A stretch of 64,000 bases of DNA from CAWDDA01 sp963813345 (GCA_963813345.1 CAWEYR010000004.1:287444-351443); one strand, 5' to 3'; positions 30,355-42,672 are shown, counted from the first letter of the stretch. Translations and numbers: made by a program. Notes: a model not told the origin generated them from the letters alone.

Positions 30355-32663
30355 TGCAAATGTCGCTCAAGATATCTGGCGTAGAGCTGACATCGCGGTC
30401 TGATGTCGCGCGTCGACTCACCGACAGCGAGGCCCGCGCTGCGCAAGCGATAGAAGCTCTCCGGCGAGGCGCAAGGTTTGCCGAGCAGCAGGCCCCTTAC
30501 TACCTCGCGAAGCTCAGCGTCTTTGTTGAGTGAAATCAGCATCCTGTGTAGATGATCGCTAAATGGCCCTTCATCGGATACTGCCACTGCCTCAAGACGC
30601 GAAAGGTCCATGTTATTCGTCACCATTTCGTGCAGCCCGCGGCGAACCAGGTAGGGATGACCGCTCAAAAGCCGGTAAAAGCGCGTGATTTCCGCCATGT
30701 CCTTGAGCGGCGAGCCGTGGCGTTCATTCAAGTCTGAGACCTGCTCGAGGTTGAAGTCATCGAGCTGCAATCGAGTGCCGATGTTGAATGGTGATTGGTT
30801 GAGATCGGTGATGAAAAGATGCGCTTCGGTGGCGTATGCAATGGCCAGCGTCAGACGCTGCCAGGGGCCCCTCGGATCCAGCGCTCGCTTGTTGTGCCAC
30901 GACCGGAAAAGGCCAAAGACCTCGCTGCCAAAGTTGCAAGTGAAGAGACGATCCACTTCATCGAGCCCCCAAACGATCGGTTGCGGCAGCTTCATCAGCA
31001 CCTCGTGACGCAGGTATTGCTCGAAGTTGACACCGGGACTGCGATTCGCCTTCCAGATACTGTCCGGAGAAATGTCAAGATCGAGCTGATCTGCGAAAGC
31101 AACCGCCAGTTCGAGCATCAAAGCGCTAATCGATTCAAGAGACTGACTGCCGAGCGTCTGAAAATCAGTGAGCACGACTCGCGCGCCTGATTCACGCGCC
31201 TGCTCGAGCCCGCGGGCGAGGAGCGAGGTCTTGCCGACCTGGCGCGCGCCCTTGACGAGCACGATGCTATCCTGGCGGTCGACTGCCTCGCGGAACTTTT
31301 CATCGGTCGTTCGCACAATGTAAAAGCCCGAATCCAGCGGTACTGCACCACCCACCGGTTCAAGCATTTCGCGGATGGCAGGTGAATTCGACCGTGGCTC
31401 CGATAAGAGCGAAGAGACTGGTATCGTGTCGGGAATCCGATCCAACAAGTATGGTATTTCCGCGTCAGGACTGGTTACGGCTCCCGGAGTTGCGTCAGTA
31501 GTTGCCTTCGTCGGTACGCCAATAGTCGTCTCGTCTGGACTCGCGCGACTTAGTCTTGCTTCGACGTCGAGATCGAGTCTTAGGTTCTTGAGATCGATCA
31601 GGAGGTCCCCGGCGCTTTGGTAACGCTCCTCACGGTTCCTGGCAAGCGCCCTGACGACGATGCGCTCGAGCTCCCTGGGTACGTCGTTTGAAAAGGTCAG
31701 GAATGATGATGAATCGCCGCCCAGGAGTTGAGCTATCATCTCGGCGGGCGACGCTCCCTCAAATGGCGTTCGGCCGGAGATCATCTCGTAGAGCATACAG
31801 CCGAGACTGAAGAGGTCAGTGCGGGCGTCCACTTCCTGACCTTGAGCCTGCTCCGGTGACATATAGGCGAAGGTGCCCATCACGAGTCCAGGATTGGTTT
31901 TAACCTGCGTCCAGCTTGGGTCGTTGGCGCCGGCTTGCGACTGCCTGGTCGATTTTTCCGCCAGTTTTGCCAGGCCGAAATCAAGCACCTTCACGTAGCC
32001 GTCGCGACGAATCATGATGTTTTCTGGTTTGATGTCGCGGTGAATGACGCCGGCGTCATGCGCTGCGGCAAGCGCTGAGGCAGTCTGCAAAGCAATATCG
32101 AGCACGTTGCGAAGTTTAAGTGGCGAATGCACTAGTCGCTGGCGAAGCGTCTGCCCCTCGACGTATTCGACGGCGATGAAGTGGATGCTGGTTTCACCGA
32201 AGGAAGCCTCCCCGATGTCAAAAATGGTGATGATGTTCGGGTGATTCGTCGCGCTCGCAGCCCGAGCCTCTTGTTTGAACCGCTTAACGCGGTCAGGGTT
32301 AGCGGTGAAAACGGCGGGCAGCAGCTTGAGCGCGATGCGGCGTCCAAGCCGCGCGTCATACGCCAGATAGACTTCTCCCATGCCACCCGCGCCGATCAGC
32401 GAGATCACTTCGTATTGCCCGAACCTGGTGCCGGCTGCTGTCATCGGAGCGGTCTGGTGGGCGCGGACCTGGGCGAGTGATGGATCGGGCTTTTCGAGAA
32501 ACTCGCCCGCCTGCTCGTGTGCGACCAGTAGCGCATCGACGCGCCGGCGGAGGTCCTGATCACCATCGCAAGCTTGATCGAGGAACGCTTGACGAGCATC
32601 GTGCGGGCGCTCGAGAGCCTCGTGGTAAAGCTTACCGATTTGCCGGTGTTGTTCCGGAGTCAT
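30351..32663 (-). CDS. Hanks-type serine/threonine kinase fused to an AAA-like ATPase
   Basis: A 770-residue protein in one intact frame. An N-terminal helical segment (about 1-70) precedes a complete kinase domain (about 80-350): GAGGMGEVY loop, catalytic Lys in IALKLLP, HRDIKPENIM, DFGLAKL, and activation-loop end GTFAYMSPEQAQG. After a Thr/Ser-rich linker, the C-terminal half is an AAA_35-like ATPase with Walker A KGARQVGKTSL near 480 and Walker B VWGLDEVD near 560. No transmembrane span is visible, so it is cytoplasmic. It begins 9 bp after the ECF sigma stop and overlaps the AAA-WD40 start, giving an operon sigma-kinase-ATPase. ECF factors paired with Hanks kinases are known to be activated by phosphorylation (for example EcfP/PknT in Vibrio); that link here is inference. 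Confidence 0.92.
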   Translation of the reverse strand: MTPEQHRQIGKLYHEALERPHDARQAFLDQACDGDQDLRRRVDALLVAHEQAGEFLEKPDPSLAQVRAHQTAPMTAAGTRFGQYEVISLIGAGGMGEVYLAYDARLGRRIALKLLPAVFTANPDRVKRFKQEARAASATNHPNIITIFDIGEASFGETSIHFIAVEYVEGQTLRQRLVHSPLKLRNVLDIALQTASALAAAHDAGVIHRDIKPENIMIRRDGYVKVLDFGLAKLAEKSTRQSQAGANDPSWTQVKTNPGLVMGTFAYMSPEQAQGQEVDARTDLFSLGCMLYEMISGRTPFEGASPAEMIAQLLGGDSSSFLTFSNDVPRELERIVVRALARNREERYQSAGDLLIDLKNLRLDLDVEARLSRASPDETTIGVPTKATTDATPGAVTSPDAEIPYLLDRIPDTIPVSSLLSEPRSNSPAIREMLEPVGGAVPLDSGFYIVRTTDEKFREAVDRQDSIVLVKGARQVGKTSLLARGLEQARESGARVVLTDFQTLGSQSLESISALMLELAVAFADQLDLDISPDSIWKANRSPGVNFEQYLRHEVLMKLPQPIVWGLDEVDRLFTCNFGSEVFGLFRSWHNKRALDPRGPWQRLTLAIAYATEAHLFITDLNQSPFNIGTRLQLDDFNLEQVSDLNERHGSPLKDMAEITRFYRLLSGHPYLVRRGLHEMVTNNMDLSRLEAVAVSDEGPFSDHLHRMLISLNKDAELREVVRGLLLGKPCASPESFYRLRSAGLAVGESTRDIRPRCQLYARYLERHLQ

Positions 32664-32672
32664 CAGTTGTCC

Positions 32673-33242
32673 TCAATCGCCTTTAGCGGTTCCCAGTTCG
32701 TTGAAGAGCCAGGCCTGCGCCAGACTCCAATCACGGCGGACTGTCCCAAGAGAGACTCCCAGTACTTCAGCGATCTCTGACAGCTTGAGCCCGCCAAAAA
32801 AGCGCAACTCGACAACGCGACTCTGCCGTGAATCGAGTTCAGCCAGGGTGTCGAGCGCCAGGTCGAGCGCGACAAGGTCGACACTCCTCTCCGGCGTGAC
32901 ATTGGCAACGTCAGATAAGGAGATCTGATGATGGCCGCCTCCACGTTTTGCGCTTTCACGCTCGCGCGCGAAATCGACCAGGATTCGCCGCATCAGTTGG
33001 GCCGAGACTGCAAAGAAGTGCGCGCGGTTCTGCCATTGGATGTTATCGCAATCGATCAGACGCAAATAGGCCTCGTTCACGAGGGCCGTTGGTTGCAGTA
33101 TATGGCCCGGCCGCTCGTGGCGAAGGTAGCGCTCCGCCTGGCGGTGCAGTTCCTCAAAGACCAGCGGGATCATCTCTTCGAGTGCAGCCCGGTCCCCCTT
33201 GCTCCACGCGTCGAGCAATTGAGTAATATTCTGGTCTACCAT
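32673..33242 (-). CDS. ECF-type RNA polymerase sigma factor
   Basis: A 189-residue ECF sigma factor. The region-2 core is visible (ALVNEAYLRLID, then FFAVSAQLMRRILVDFARER). Region 4 follows as LDTLAELDSRQSRVVELRFFGGLKLSEIAEVLGVS, with the helix-turn-helix SEIAEVLGVSLGTVRRDWS. The IDCDNIQWQNRAHFF linker and SAKRGGGHHQISL segment are typical of the TIGR02999-like group found in Acidobacteriota and Planctomycetes, often next to Hanks kinases. No anti-sigma gene is adjacent; the kinase 9 bp downstream is the likely partner. The start at 33242 is preceded by gaggcagcg. Its first codons and 5' leader are duplicated upstream of the TPR-CHAT gene. Confidence 0.92.
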   Translation of the reverse strand: MVDQNITQLLDAWSKGDRAALEEMIPLVFEELHRQAERYLRHERPGHILQPTALVNEAYLRLIDCDNIQWQNRAHFFAVSAQLMRRILVDFARERESAKRGGGHHQISLSDVANVTPERSVDLVALDLALDTLAELDSRQSRVVELRFFGGLKLSEIAEVLGVSLGTVRRDWSLAQAWLFNELGTAKGD

Positions 33243-33291
33243 CGCTGCCTCACCTAAGAAGGCGGAATCCAGGATGGAAAATGCTAACACT
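33228..33291 (-). repeat. Duplicated 5' leader, copy 1 (ECF sigma gene)
   Basis: A 64-bp block nearly identical to 36570-36633, with two or three mismatches. On the minus strand it covers about 49 nt of leader, the ribosome site (gaggcagcg), the ATG and the first five codons (Met-Val-Asp-Gln-Asn). Conservation of non-coding leader beyond the ribosome site suggests a shared regulatory element, or recent duplication of a gene-start cassette. Confidence 0.85.
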
Positions 33292-33328
33292 GCGGGATGC
33301 GCAAGGCTTTAGTCGGTTTGTCGGCTTT

Positions 33329-36300
33329 TCAGCGTTGGCCGTCGAGGTTGGCCCATTCGCCCGCTTGAATGAAACTCGCCCAGTAGAACGGATGCTTCTG
33401 TTCCCGGCGCTTCAGCATGTTCAGCTTTACTCGTCGCAGAGCCTCGCCGCGTCCTTGTCCCTGCCTCAAGCCTGTGTAGTAGGCACATCATCATCTCTCG
33501 CGTCACCTGATCCGACACCGGCCACAGGCTCATCACCAGCGTCTCCGTCCCGGCTAACACGAAAGCACGGCGCAAGCCGTACACGCCTTCGCCATTTTTC
33601 ACTTCGCCTATGCCGGTGTCACAGCCTGACAGCGTGACCAGTTTCGTGCCCCACAGGTTCAGTCCCGAGGCTTCGAGCGCAGTCAAGATGCCGTCGTCTT
33701 TACTGCTCTTGTGCAGGTTGGCGCCCGCTAGCGCCAGCCCGGAGCGCAGCAACGGATTTTCAATCTTTACATTTGCGTTGATGGCTCTCGTGTTGTCTCC
33801 ATTTACATTTGGGGAGGGACTCCGCCTGTCTGTCAAAAAGAATCCATGCGTGGCGATGTGCAGGAGGCGCGGCGCGGCAGCCTTCTGCTTTAGTGAAGAC
33901 TCGGTTGCTCGTGTTCCAGTCAAAACGCTGGCTTCCGGAAAGAGCGATTTGATGGCTTGTGCTTCTCTTGCCGTACCGCCCAGTGGCGCGAAATAAACGT
34001 TCGACAAATCAGCACCAGTCGTTACGCTTTGTCGTTTGGTTCCGCGCTCTGGCTCGCCGAACAAGGGATTCGCCAGCACCAACGGCTTACTCTGGCTAGC
34101 GCGCGCCACCTGCATTCTCAACAGATCACGCCCGCTCGTCACATAGCTGATCGAGTAGCGTTCAATCAAATACTTTCCTCGTTCATCAACCATCACTTCA
34201 AAAGGAATGAGAGCGAGCGCACCGTCGGGCGAAATCAGTAGTTGTGTCGCATCACCAAGCAACGGGCGAATCGGCTGCATGATCTTTTCGTCAACAGCGC
34301 GAGCGAGTTGAAGCACATCTGTCCGCTTTCGGTCGCGTAGAGCCAGACGCAATTTACTAATCTCCTCGTCAATCGCTTTTGCTTCGCCAAGCTCTACCCA
34401 CTGCGCCTCTCCTTGCCTGGTTACAACGTAGACAACGTAACGAGGCTGACCAAATGGTGTTTTGTTATTCCCAGCTTGTGGGTCAAACGGGCGGTAGACG
34501 CCAAATTCAAGCAGTGCCGTTGCCGGCGGGATAGCCGCTTGTACGGCAGCAAGCGTGACGGGTTGGAACTGGGCGCGCCCCTCCATGCTGCGGCGACTGA
34601 TTTCGGCTTCCAGCCTGGCTCTTTTCTCCTCCAGCGATGCCGTGAGTCTCCGATGTTCTTCCGTTTGCGTGCGTGGTGATTCGTTGAGGACAACTCTGGC
34701 CAGCTGAGCTGTCGTTTCGCTCAACTCATCAAGCAGCGCCTGATGCTGCGGCTCGAATCGCCGCCGCAAGGTCGCCCAACTATCGGTCATGGCATCCAGG
34801 ACACGCCCCTTGCGTTGCAGCAGAGTGGTGACAGCCAGGTCCCGCGCAGCCGCCTCGCGCGGCGCGAAACCGACGTGCAAGGAAATCGTCTGATCCAGAT
34901 AGGCGGGCAAGCTGGAGAGATACGCGAGCTTCTGCTGTTCCGAGCCGACCGCCAGATTGAGCGCAATATTCTGTTCCAGCAGGGAATTCAAGCGCGTTTG
35001 CAGCGCCACCGCCTGGGCCGAATCCCCTTTCAATAAATAGAAGCGGATGAGATGGTCATAAGCTTTAATGACTTCAGGATGATTCGGGCTGAACGCTTTA
35101 CTACGAAGGGTTAGCGCCCGCCAGAACAGCGGCTCGGCTTTGGAGTAGTCTCCGGTTTGCGTATAAAGCTTTGCTAGTCCGACGAGAAACGTTGCCTCAT
35201 TCCAATGCTCCGTCCCCATCTTTTTCTCCCATACCGACAGCGCACGCAAAAAGAGTGTTTCCGCCCTCGCGTAGTCTCCCGCGTCCCGACAGGTAGCTGC
35301 GAAGTTGTTCAGCGCGATGGCAACAACATCTTCGGCTCCCGGGATGGCTTCCCACACGGCGAGCGCGCGCTTAAACAGCGTCTCCGCCCTGGCATGATCA
35401 CCGATGTAATAGTAGAGGACGGCAAGCGAATTCAACGAAGTGGCAACCACACCATGGTTGGCTCCCAGCGCGTTTTCCCTCACACTCAGGGAGCGTTCAG
35501 CCACAGAGATTGCTTGTTTGTAGTCTTTTTTTATTCGATAGAGTCTCGTCAAGACATCCAGAGTTTGGCCAATCCTGGGATCGTTGGGGCCGAATACTTT
35601 TTCCTGGATGATGAGCGTGCGCCGATACGTCTGCTCGGCTTTCACATAGTCGCCGGTGTCGTGATAGAACAAACCGAGGCTGGATAGACCCAGAGCCGCT
35701 TCCCAGCTGTCTGCTCCACAGCTCTTTTCCCAAATGTCCAGGGCGCGCTGCAAGAGTGGCTCTACCTGCGGATAATCGCCGATCACCCTATAGAGATTTG
35801 CTAGCAGGTTCAGAGAACGAGCGACCTCAGGATGGTCTCGCCCCAGCGCCTTTTCCCGGATTGCCAGCGCGCGTTGATGCAGGGCTTCAGCATTTTTATG
35901 GTCATTCTCGCGGGAATAAGCGAGTCTGTCGCGGAGATGAGCGAGTACGGCGACTTTGTGAAGGGCATCCGCGACATCGAGGTGCTGCGGGCCCAGCACG
36001 GCTTCGCGGATGGCCAGGACGCGCTGGGCTAATGGGAATGCCTCGTCGAACTTACCCGCCCGGTGCAGTTTATTGTATTCCCGATCGAGTTTGCTGGCTT
36101 CGTTCAGGGCCCTTTTGTTTTCTACGGTCGTGAGCCACTCGGTTGCCAGGATTTCATAATGCCCGCCGAATGCCCGTTTTTCTCCCGCTTCAATATTGAG
36201 CCGGTAACTGCCAGTGGATTCGACGAGCAGTTCCACCTGTACTTGACCTCGTATCGAATTGCCGGAAGCGACCTCCGTGACCAACGTTCCTGCGGTTCCG

Positions 36301-36584
36301 AATAACCTTGCGACCACGTTAATGGCGCGCGGTTCGATCGTCACGCTGACGTATTGACCTTCGGCGAGTGTGAGTTGATAGGCGTGTTGCTGCCCGCCAG
36401 CCAGGTCACGCTTCATTGGCTTGCCGAGTTCAAGCACTTTGGGTTCCTGGGCGTTCGGCTGTGCCTGCTCTGTCGGCGGCGCAGAGTGGACGACTGAGGC
36501 AGAAAAGAACAGCGTGGCAAGTAGAAGCGTCATGCACAGGCTTTTGCGGATCAAGCTGTCTGACCTGACATTCTGGTTTACCAT
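33329..36584 (-). CDS. Secreted TPR-CHAT caspase-like protein (one frameshift near the end)
   Basis: About 1,085 residues. From ATG 36584 (MVNQNVRSDSLIRKSL) a signal-like hydrophobic stretch (CMTLLLATLFFSASVVHS) is followed by a bacterial pre-peptidase-like beta domain, then about nine kinesin-light-chain-type TPRs (HPEVARSLNLLANLYRVIGDY, EKVFGPNDPRIGQTLDVL), a coiled coil near 640-700, and a C-terminal CHAT domain. The caspase-like dyad is present: His in LLHIATHGFF (near residue 912) and Cys in LSGCDTGIGE (near 987). A missing base near 33487 scrambles the last residues; the corrected frame gives AYYTGLRQGQGRGEALR and ends EWANLDGQR at 33329. CHAT proteins are caspase-related proteases used in bacterial death and defence switches as well as in other processing. 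Whether it acts in the periplasm is uncertain. Confidence 0.88.
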
Positions 36585-36633
36585 CGCTGCCTCATCTAAG
36601 AAGGCGGAATCCAGGATGGAAAATGCTAACACT
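36570..36633 (-). repeat. Duplicated 5' leader, copy 2 (TPR-CHAT gene)
   Basis: Second copy of the 64-bp leader, 3,342 bp from copy 1 and in the same orientation. It contains the ribosome site, ATG and codons for Met-Val-Asn-Gln-Asn. Upstream of copy 2 the sequence diverges into a hairpin (36636-36665), whereas upstream of copy 1 is the end of the CHAT gene. Confidence 0.85.
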
Positions 36634-36635
36634 CC

Positions 36636-36665
36636 GGGAGCGCCAGGCTCCAGCCTGACGCTCCC
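36636..36665. repeat. Strong hairpin upstream of the TPR-CHAT leader
   Basis: A 30-nt inverted repeat: gggagcg pairs with cgctccc and caggct with agcctg around a two-base loop. It lies about 50 nt upstream of the TPR-CHAT start. It could end transcription from the kinase gene upstream or insulate the leader. A related tgggagcgcc motif occurs at 2510-2530 and 63885. Confidence 0.7.
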
Positions 36666-36792
36666 AGGACCCTGCCCCGGCAATGACGCGGTTTTCAGGT
36701 TGTGGAAGTGGAAGTAACGAGCGATCGGTTGAATTTCGCCGGGATTTATGCGGCGGGAAGAATCGATGTAGACGTGGGGCTCACGCCCCAGG

Positions 36793-36863
36793 CTAAAACT
36801 CTTGCGCCACGCCGAGCGGGATGATGATCTCGTCAGAGCCAGGATGTATGCCGGTTGCTATCG

Positions 36864-36867
<4 letters not shown>
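36793..36867 (-). pseudogene. Relic of a tandem Hanks-type kinase N-terminus
   Basis: A 24-codon frame beginning with an ATG that overlaps the stop of the propeller kinase (ATGA). It reads MTIATGIHPGSDEIIIPLGV and then ends. The neighbouring kinase starts MSIAAGMHIGHYNVLAPLGAG, so this looks like the first 20 residues of a paralogue truncated just before the glycine loop. The coupled start implies a former tandem kinase operon. The alternative is a chance match in 24 codons, but the register and coupling argue against it. Confidence 0.55.
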
Positions 36868-39537
<2,670 letters not shown>

Positions 39538-39639
39538 AGTGAGGGGAAAAGCGCACACAGTTTACCATTGCAGCGCAAGCACGGACTCCAGTGGTCGAAT
39601 GTCGCCGGCAGTTCACGCCCAGAGGTCGAATGCAATCAA

Positions 39640-39670
39640 AGTTTGAGTTCAAGCTTTTAGCTTGTGGGTT
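39640..39670. repeat. Family-B half repeat
   Basis: Contains gtttgagttcaagcttttag, the arm sequence of the family-B palindromes at 9512-9575 and 53785-53866, here without its inverted mate. It lies in the 186-bp gap between the divergent kinase and glutamine amidotransferase genes. Confidence 0.6.
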
Positions 39671-39723
39671 GGGAGCGAGCCGTCGGCAGGCAGAAATGCT
39701 CTGCTACATGCTAAGATAACCCG

Positions 39724-40615
39724 ATGCACACTGATGGAAACCGGTACTGCGTTTACGAGCCGATCAAGCCTCGGATTGGCGAGATGCGCTTGTTACTGGT
39801 AGATGACTTGATAAAGACAGAAGAGAATTTTTCCGAGGTTGCCCGCGCCGAGCCAGGGTTTGACGCAGAAACGCTGGGTCAGGCAGGAACGGCACATCGC
39901 GTCACTGGCTATGGCCAATATCGAGGGCAATGTCCATCGGCTGGTTGAAAGGCCGGTTGTCCGTGTTGTCCACTTTGGTGAGCTCAGCGATGCGCTTGTT
40001 GATGAGTTCGATCCGGACGCGATCGTTCTGAGTGGGACGCTTCGCGATTTTGATTTTTACAATCCAGCTCTGATTGAAGGATTCAATATTTTCATTCGGA
40101 CAAACGAAGTGCCGGTGCTGGCAATCTGCGGCGGTCACCAACTGGTCGGGCAGGCATTTGGCGCGACAGTCGTTACCCTCGACAAGCTTCTTCCGCGCGA
40201 GCGGCGGACAAACCGGTTGATCGAATACCAGTATCGTTTTGTGAAGATCACTGATCCTCACGATCCAATCTTCGCCGGCATCGATGACCGTCCGGACAAC
40301 CGCTGGCAGAAATACACTCACCGGCGCCATTTGTTGCGCATCTGGCAGAATCATGGGTTGCAACTCGATCGGCTGCCGGAAGGCTTCAAGAAGCTCGCAC
40401 GCGGCTATCTGGCTGAGATCCAGATGATGGTCCGGCGGACCGAACACCAGCTCATCTACGGTGTCCAGTTTCATTTAGAGAAATCATTTCAGGACTGGCA
40501 GATGGACCGGTACTGGGAGCACCGCAACGAAAGTCGCGACGGCCGTGTGATTTTCGATAACTTTCTGATTGAAGCTCTTCGCTTTCGTGGAAAGCTTGAG
40601 AATGTGGCCGCCTGA
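39724..40615 (+). CDS. Class I glutamine amidotransferase (one frameshift)
   Basis: A class I GATase-fold protein of roughly 280-295 residues. The nucleophile elbow is LAICGGHQLVGQAF and the catalytic His-Glu pair is in GVQFHLEKS, so the Cys-His-Glu triad appears intact. The N-terminal strand (MRLLLVDDLIKTEENF) is in another frame and joins near 39840-39850; ATG 39784 is an alternative start to 39724. The segment IVLSGTLRDFDFYNPALIEGF is the loop that precedes the nucleophile. Partner synthetase or substrate is unknown, since no acceptor domain is present. MoaD-MoaE starts 1 bp after its stop, so the two are probably one transcription unit. Confidence 0.82.
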
Positions 40616-40616
40616 G

Positions 40617-41327
40617 ATGTCCATGACGATGATTCGCGTGCTCTTGTTCGGCGCGTGCAGGGAAGCAGCAGGTGAGAGCGAGCTCACTCTCGAGTTCGAT
40701 CAAGCTCCCGACGTGAGTCGCGTCTTTCAAGAGGTAAAGCGGCGTCACGTGAACCTGGAGCGCTTTGAGCGAAGTGCACTCTTTGCCGTCAACGAAGAGC
40801 ATGTTCTCCGCGAGCACCCGCTGGCTGACGGCGACACGCTGGCGATCTTTCCGCCAATGTCAGGCGGGAGCACTTCTGACGACATTTTCGAGATAACGCG
40901 AGAACCAATCGACAAAGTCGGCCTCGAAAAGAGGGTCCTGTCGGGTGCGGCAGGCGCCGTCGTGACCTTTGATGGTGTCGTTCGCAACCAGACCAAAGGG
41001 CGTCAGGTAATCAGGCTTGAGTACGACGCCTATGTCCCGATGGCTCTCAAAGAGATGAAGCGTATTGGGACGGAGATTCGCGAGCAGTGGCCTGATGTTG
41101 AGCGTATTGGAATGGTCCATCGCTTCGGCCCAATGGAAGTCTCCGAATCCAGTGTTGTCATAGTGGTCACGTCTCCTCATCGCCGCATAGCATTCGAAGC
41201 ATGCAGATTCGCAATCGATCGCTTGAAGCAGACCGTTCCAATATGGAAAAAGGAAGTCTTTGCTGATGGCGAGGAGTGGGTGGAAGGCGACCCGTCCGCG
41301 TTAAGCCCAGAGCTCCTGCGCGAGTAG
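40617..41327 (+). CDS. MoaD-MoaE fusion, molybdopterin synthase
   Basis: About 236 residues joining both subunits of molybdopterin synthase, which inserts two sulfurs into cyclic pyranopterin monophosphate. Residues 1-85 are MoaD (VLLFGACREAAGESELTLEF) ending in AIFPPMSGG, the Gly-Gly that normally is the free C-terminus carrying thiocarboxylate. MoaE follows after a short STSDD linker, with GAVVTFDGVVRNQTKGR, RIGMVHRFGPMEV, VTSPHRRIAFEAC and the catalytic WKKE motif (PIWKKEVFADGEEW). Because the Gly-Gly is internal, activity requires cleavage after it, as reported for mycobacterial MoaX. Start choice among 40617, 40623 and 40629 is uncertain. It fits with modABC 3.4 kb downstream. Confidence 0.93.
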   Translation: MSMTMIRVLLFGACREAAGESELTLEFDQAPDVSRVFQEVKRRHVNLERFERSALFAVNEEHVLREHPLADGDTLAIFPPMSGGSTSDDIFEITREPIDKVGLEKRVLSGAAGAVVTFDGVVRNQTKGRQVIRLEYDAYVPMALKEMKRIGTEIREQWPDVERIGMVHRFGPMEVSESSVVIVVTSPHRRIAFEACRFAIDRLKQTVPIWKKEVFADGEEWVEGDPSALSPELLRE

Positions 41328-42512
41328 ATTGAGGAAGGTTCCGACGTCCGTTACGATACCCACCGTCTGCTGCGAGCCACGATCTGAAAGCTTGGTCACG
41401 ACCGCCGGATTGATGTCAACGCAGACCATTCTCACCCACGACGGAAGCATGTTCCCGACGCCGATCGAGTGAAGCATCGATGACAGGCAGACCACCATCT
41501 TTACGTTCTCGAGGAGTTTCGCATATTGCTCCTGAGCCTTGATCAGGTCCATCTCGGTGTCTGGCAGCGGTCCGTCATCACGTATCGAACCTGCAAGAAC
41601 AAACGGCACGTTGTTCTTCACCAGTTCGTACATAACACCTGATCTCAGCGCGCCAGCCTCGACCGCGCCGCGGATCGATCCGTGGCTGCTGATCAGGTTG
41701 ATCGCACGCATATGGTTCTTGTGGCCTTCTTCGAGGACGACACCGTTGTCGAGATCAACTCCGAGCGAAGTACCGTAGAGGGCGTGCTCGATGTCGTGCA
41801 CTGCAATCGCATTGCCTGCGAGCAGTGCATCAACGAAGCCCTTTCGAATAATTTCGCGAAACGCCGATGAGCCTCCGGTATGAATGACTACCGGGCCGGC
41901 TACGAATACGATACGCCCGCCTTCAGCCTTGACCTCGAGCATCAGCTCAGCAACCTTGCGCGCTGCTGTCTGGACGCGACGCTCGGATGAAATATCGTTC
42001 GACATAAACGCGAAGCCGAGCCGATCGCGTTCCTTGAATTCAGGCTGAATCCGGACACCGTGAACGCCGCAGACGATCTGTTCACCTTCGATCACATCGC
42101 GCAGCTTGCGGCACGTTGCGACTCCGTCTGCGACAACGATAACGGCATCCATGCGCTGGGCTCCGACTTCGATCCACGCGCCGCGATGTCGGAGATGAGT
42201 CCGGTGATTCGTCGTTGAATAGAAGTCTTCGGGAACTACGCGATTCGCCGGCGCAGGGCGGAGAAGCGCGTCGGCGATCTCTGCGTGGTAACAGCCGAGC
42301 TCGACCAGTTCTTCCAGAGCTTTGGCAAGAGCTGGTTCATCTGGCGCTACGACACGGAGCTTGAGCCTCGAGAATTCCTCGTTGGTTCGTCCGAGGTGGA
42401 AGTCGACTACTTCGAACGCGCAGCCGCACTCGATGACGCGGTCCATAATCCGCGAGAGGATCTGCGAATCTACAAGGTGCCCTTCGGCTTCGACAATCTC
42501 AGAGTGTGGCAT
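41301..42512 (-). CDS. TIGR00300 / LOR-SDH family protein, ornithine cyclodeaminase-like
   Basis: A 403-residue protein of the TIGR00300 (LOR/SDH bifunctional enzyme conserved domain) family. Key segments are EAEGHLVDSQILSRIMD at the N-terminus, PEDFYSTTNHRTHLRH near 95-110, VAGPVVIHTGGSSAF near 205, GNAIAVHDIEHALYGTS near 232 and MLPSWVRMVCVDINPAVV near 360. Archaeal members and the C-terminal domain of cyanobacterial AgrE/ArgZ have ornithine cyclodeaminase activity, converting ornithine to proline with ammonia release; that is the likely reaction. The gene converges on and overlaps the moaDE 3' end by 27 bp. The frame is intact. Confidence 0.88.
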   Translation of the reverse strand: MPHSEIVEAEGHLVDSQILSRIMDRVIECGCAFEVVDFHLGRTNEEFSRLKLRVVAPDEPALAKALEELVELGCYHAEIADALLRPAPANRVVPEDFYSTTNHRTHLRHRGAWIEVGAQRMDAVIVVADGVATCRKLRDVIEGEQIVCGVHGVRIQPEFKERDRLGFAFMSNDISSERRVQTAARKVAELMLEVKAEGGRIVFVAGPVVIHTGGSSAFREIIRKGFVDALLAGNAIAVHDIEHALYGTSLGVDLDNGVVLEEGHKNHMRAINLISSHGSIRGAVEAGALRSGVMYELVKNNVPFVLAGSIRDDGPLPDTEMDLIKAQEQYAKLLENVKMVVCLSSMLHSIGVGNMLPSWVRMVCVDINPAVVTKLSDRGSQQTVGIVTDVGTFLNLLAQELWA

Positions 42513-42518
42513 AAGAAA

Positions 42519-42672
42519 GAGTGCTGAGTGCTGAGTGCTGGGTGCTGAGTGCGAAGAAGAAGTGCTGAGTGCTGTTAGTGCTGCTTGAATAAAGCAATGG
42601 GTGCTGAATCGATTACCAACTCAGCACCCAGCACTCAGCACTCAGCACCTTTTCTTCGCACTCAGCACTTTT
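42519..42672. repeat. Compound inverted repeat built from gtgctga units
   Basis: Left side: tandem 7-bp units (agtgctg/gtgctga) from about 42519 to 42585, interrupted by gcgaagaagaa. Right side: the inverted units (cagcactca) to about 42672, including the inverted ttcttcgca. The 4-bp gap to the RRM gene stop and the start of the LOR/SDH gene on the other flank place it strictly between genes. It has the same architecture as 9459-9629 with a different unit sequence. Confidence 0.78.
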
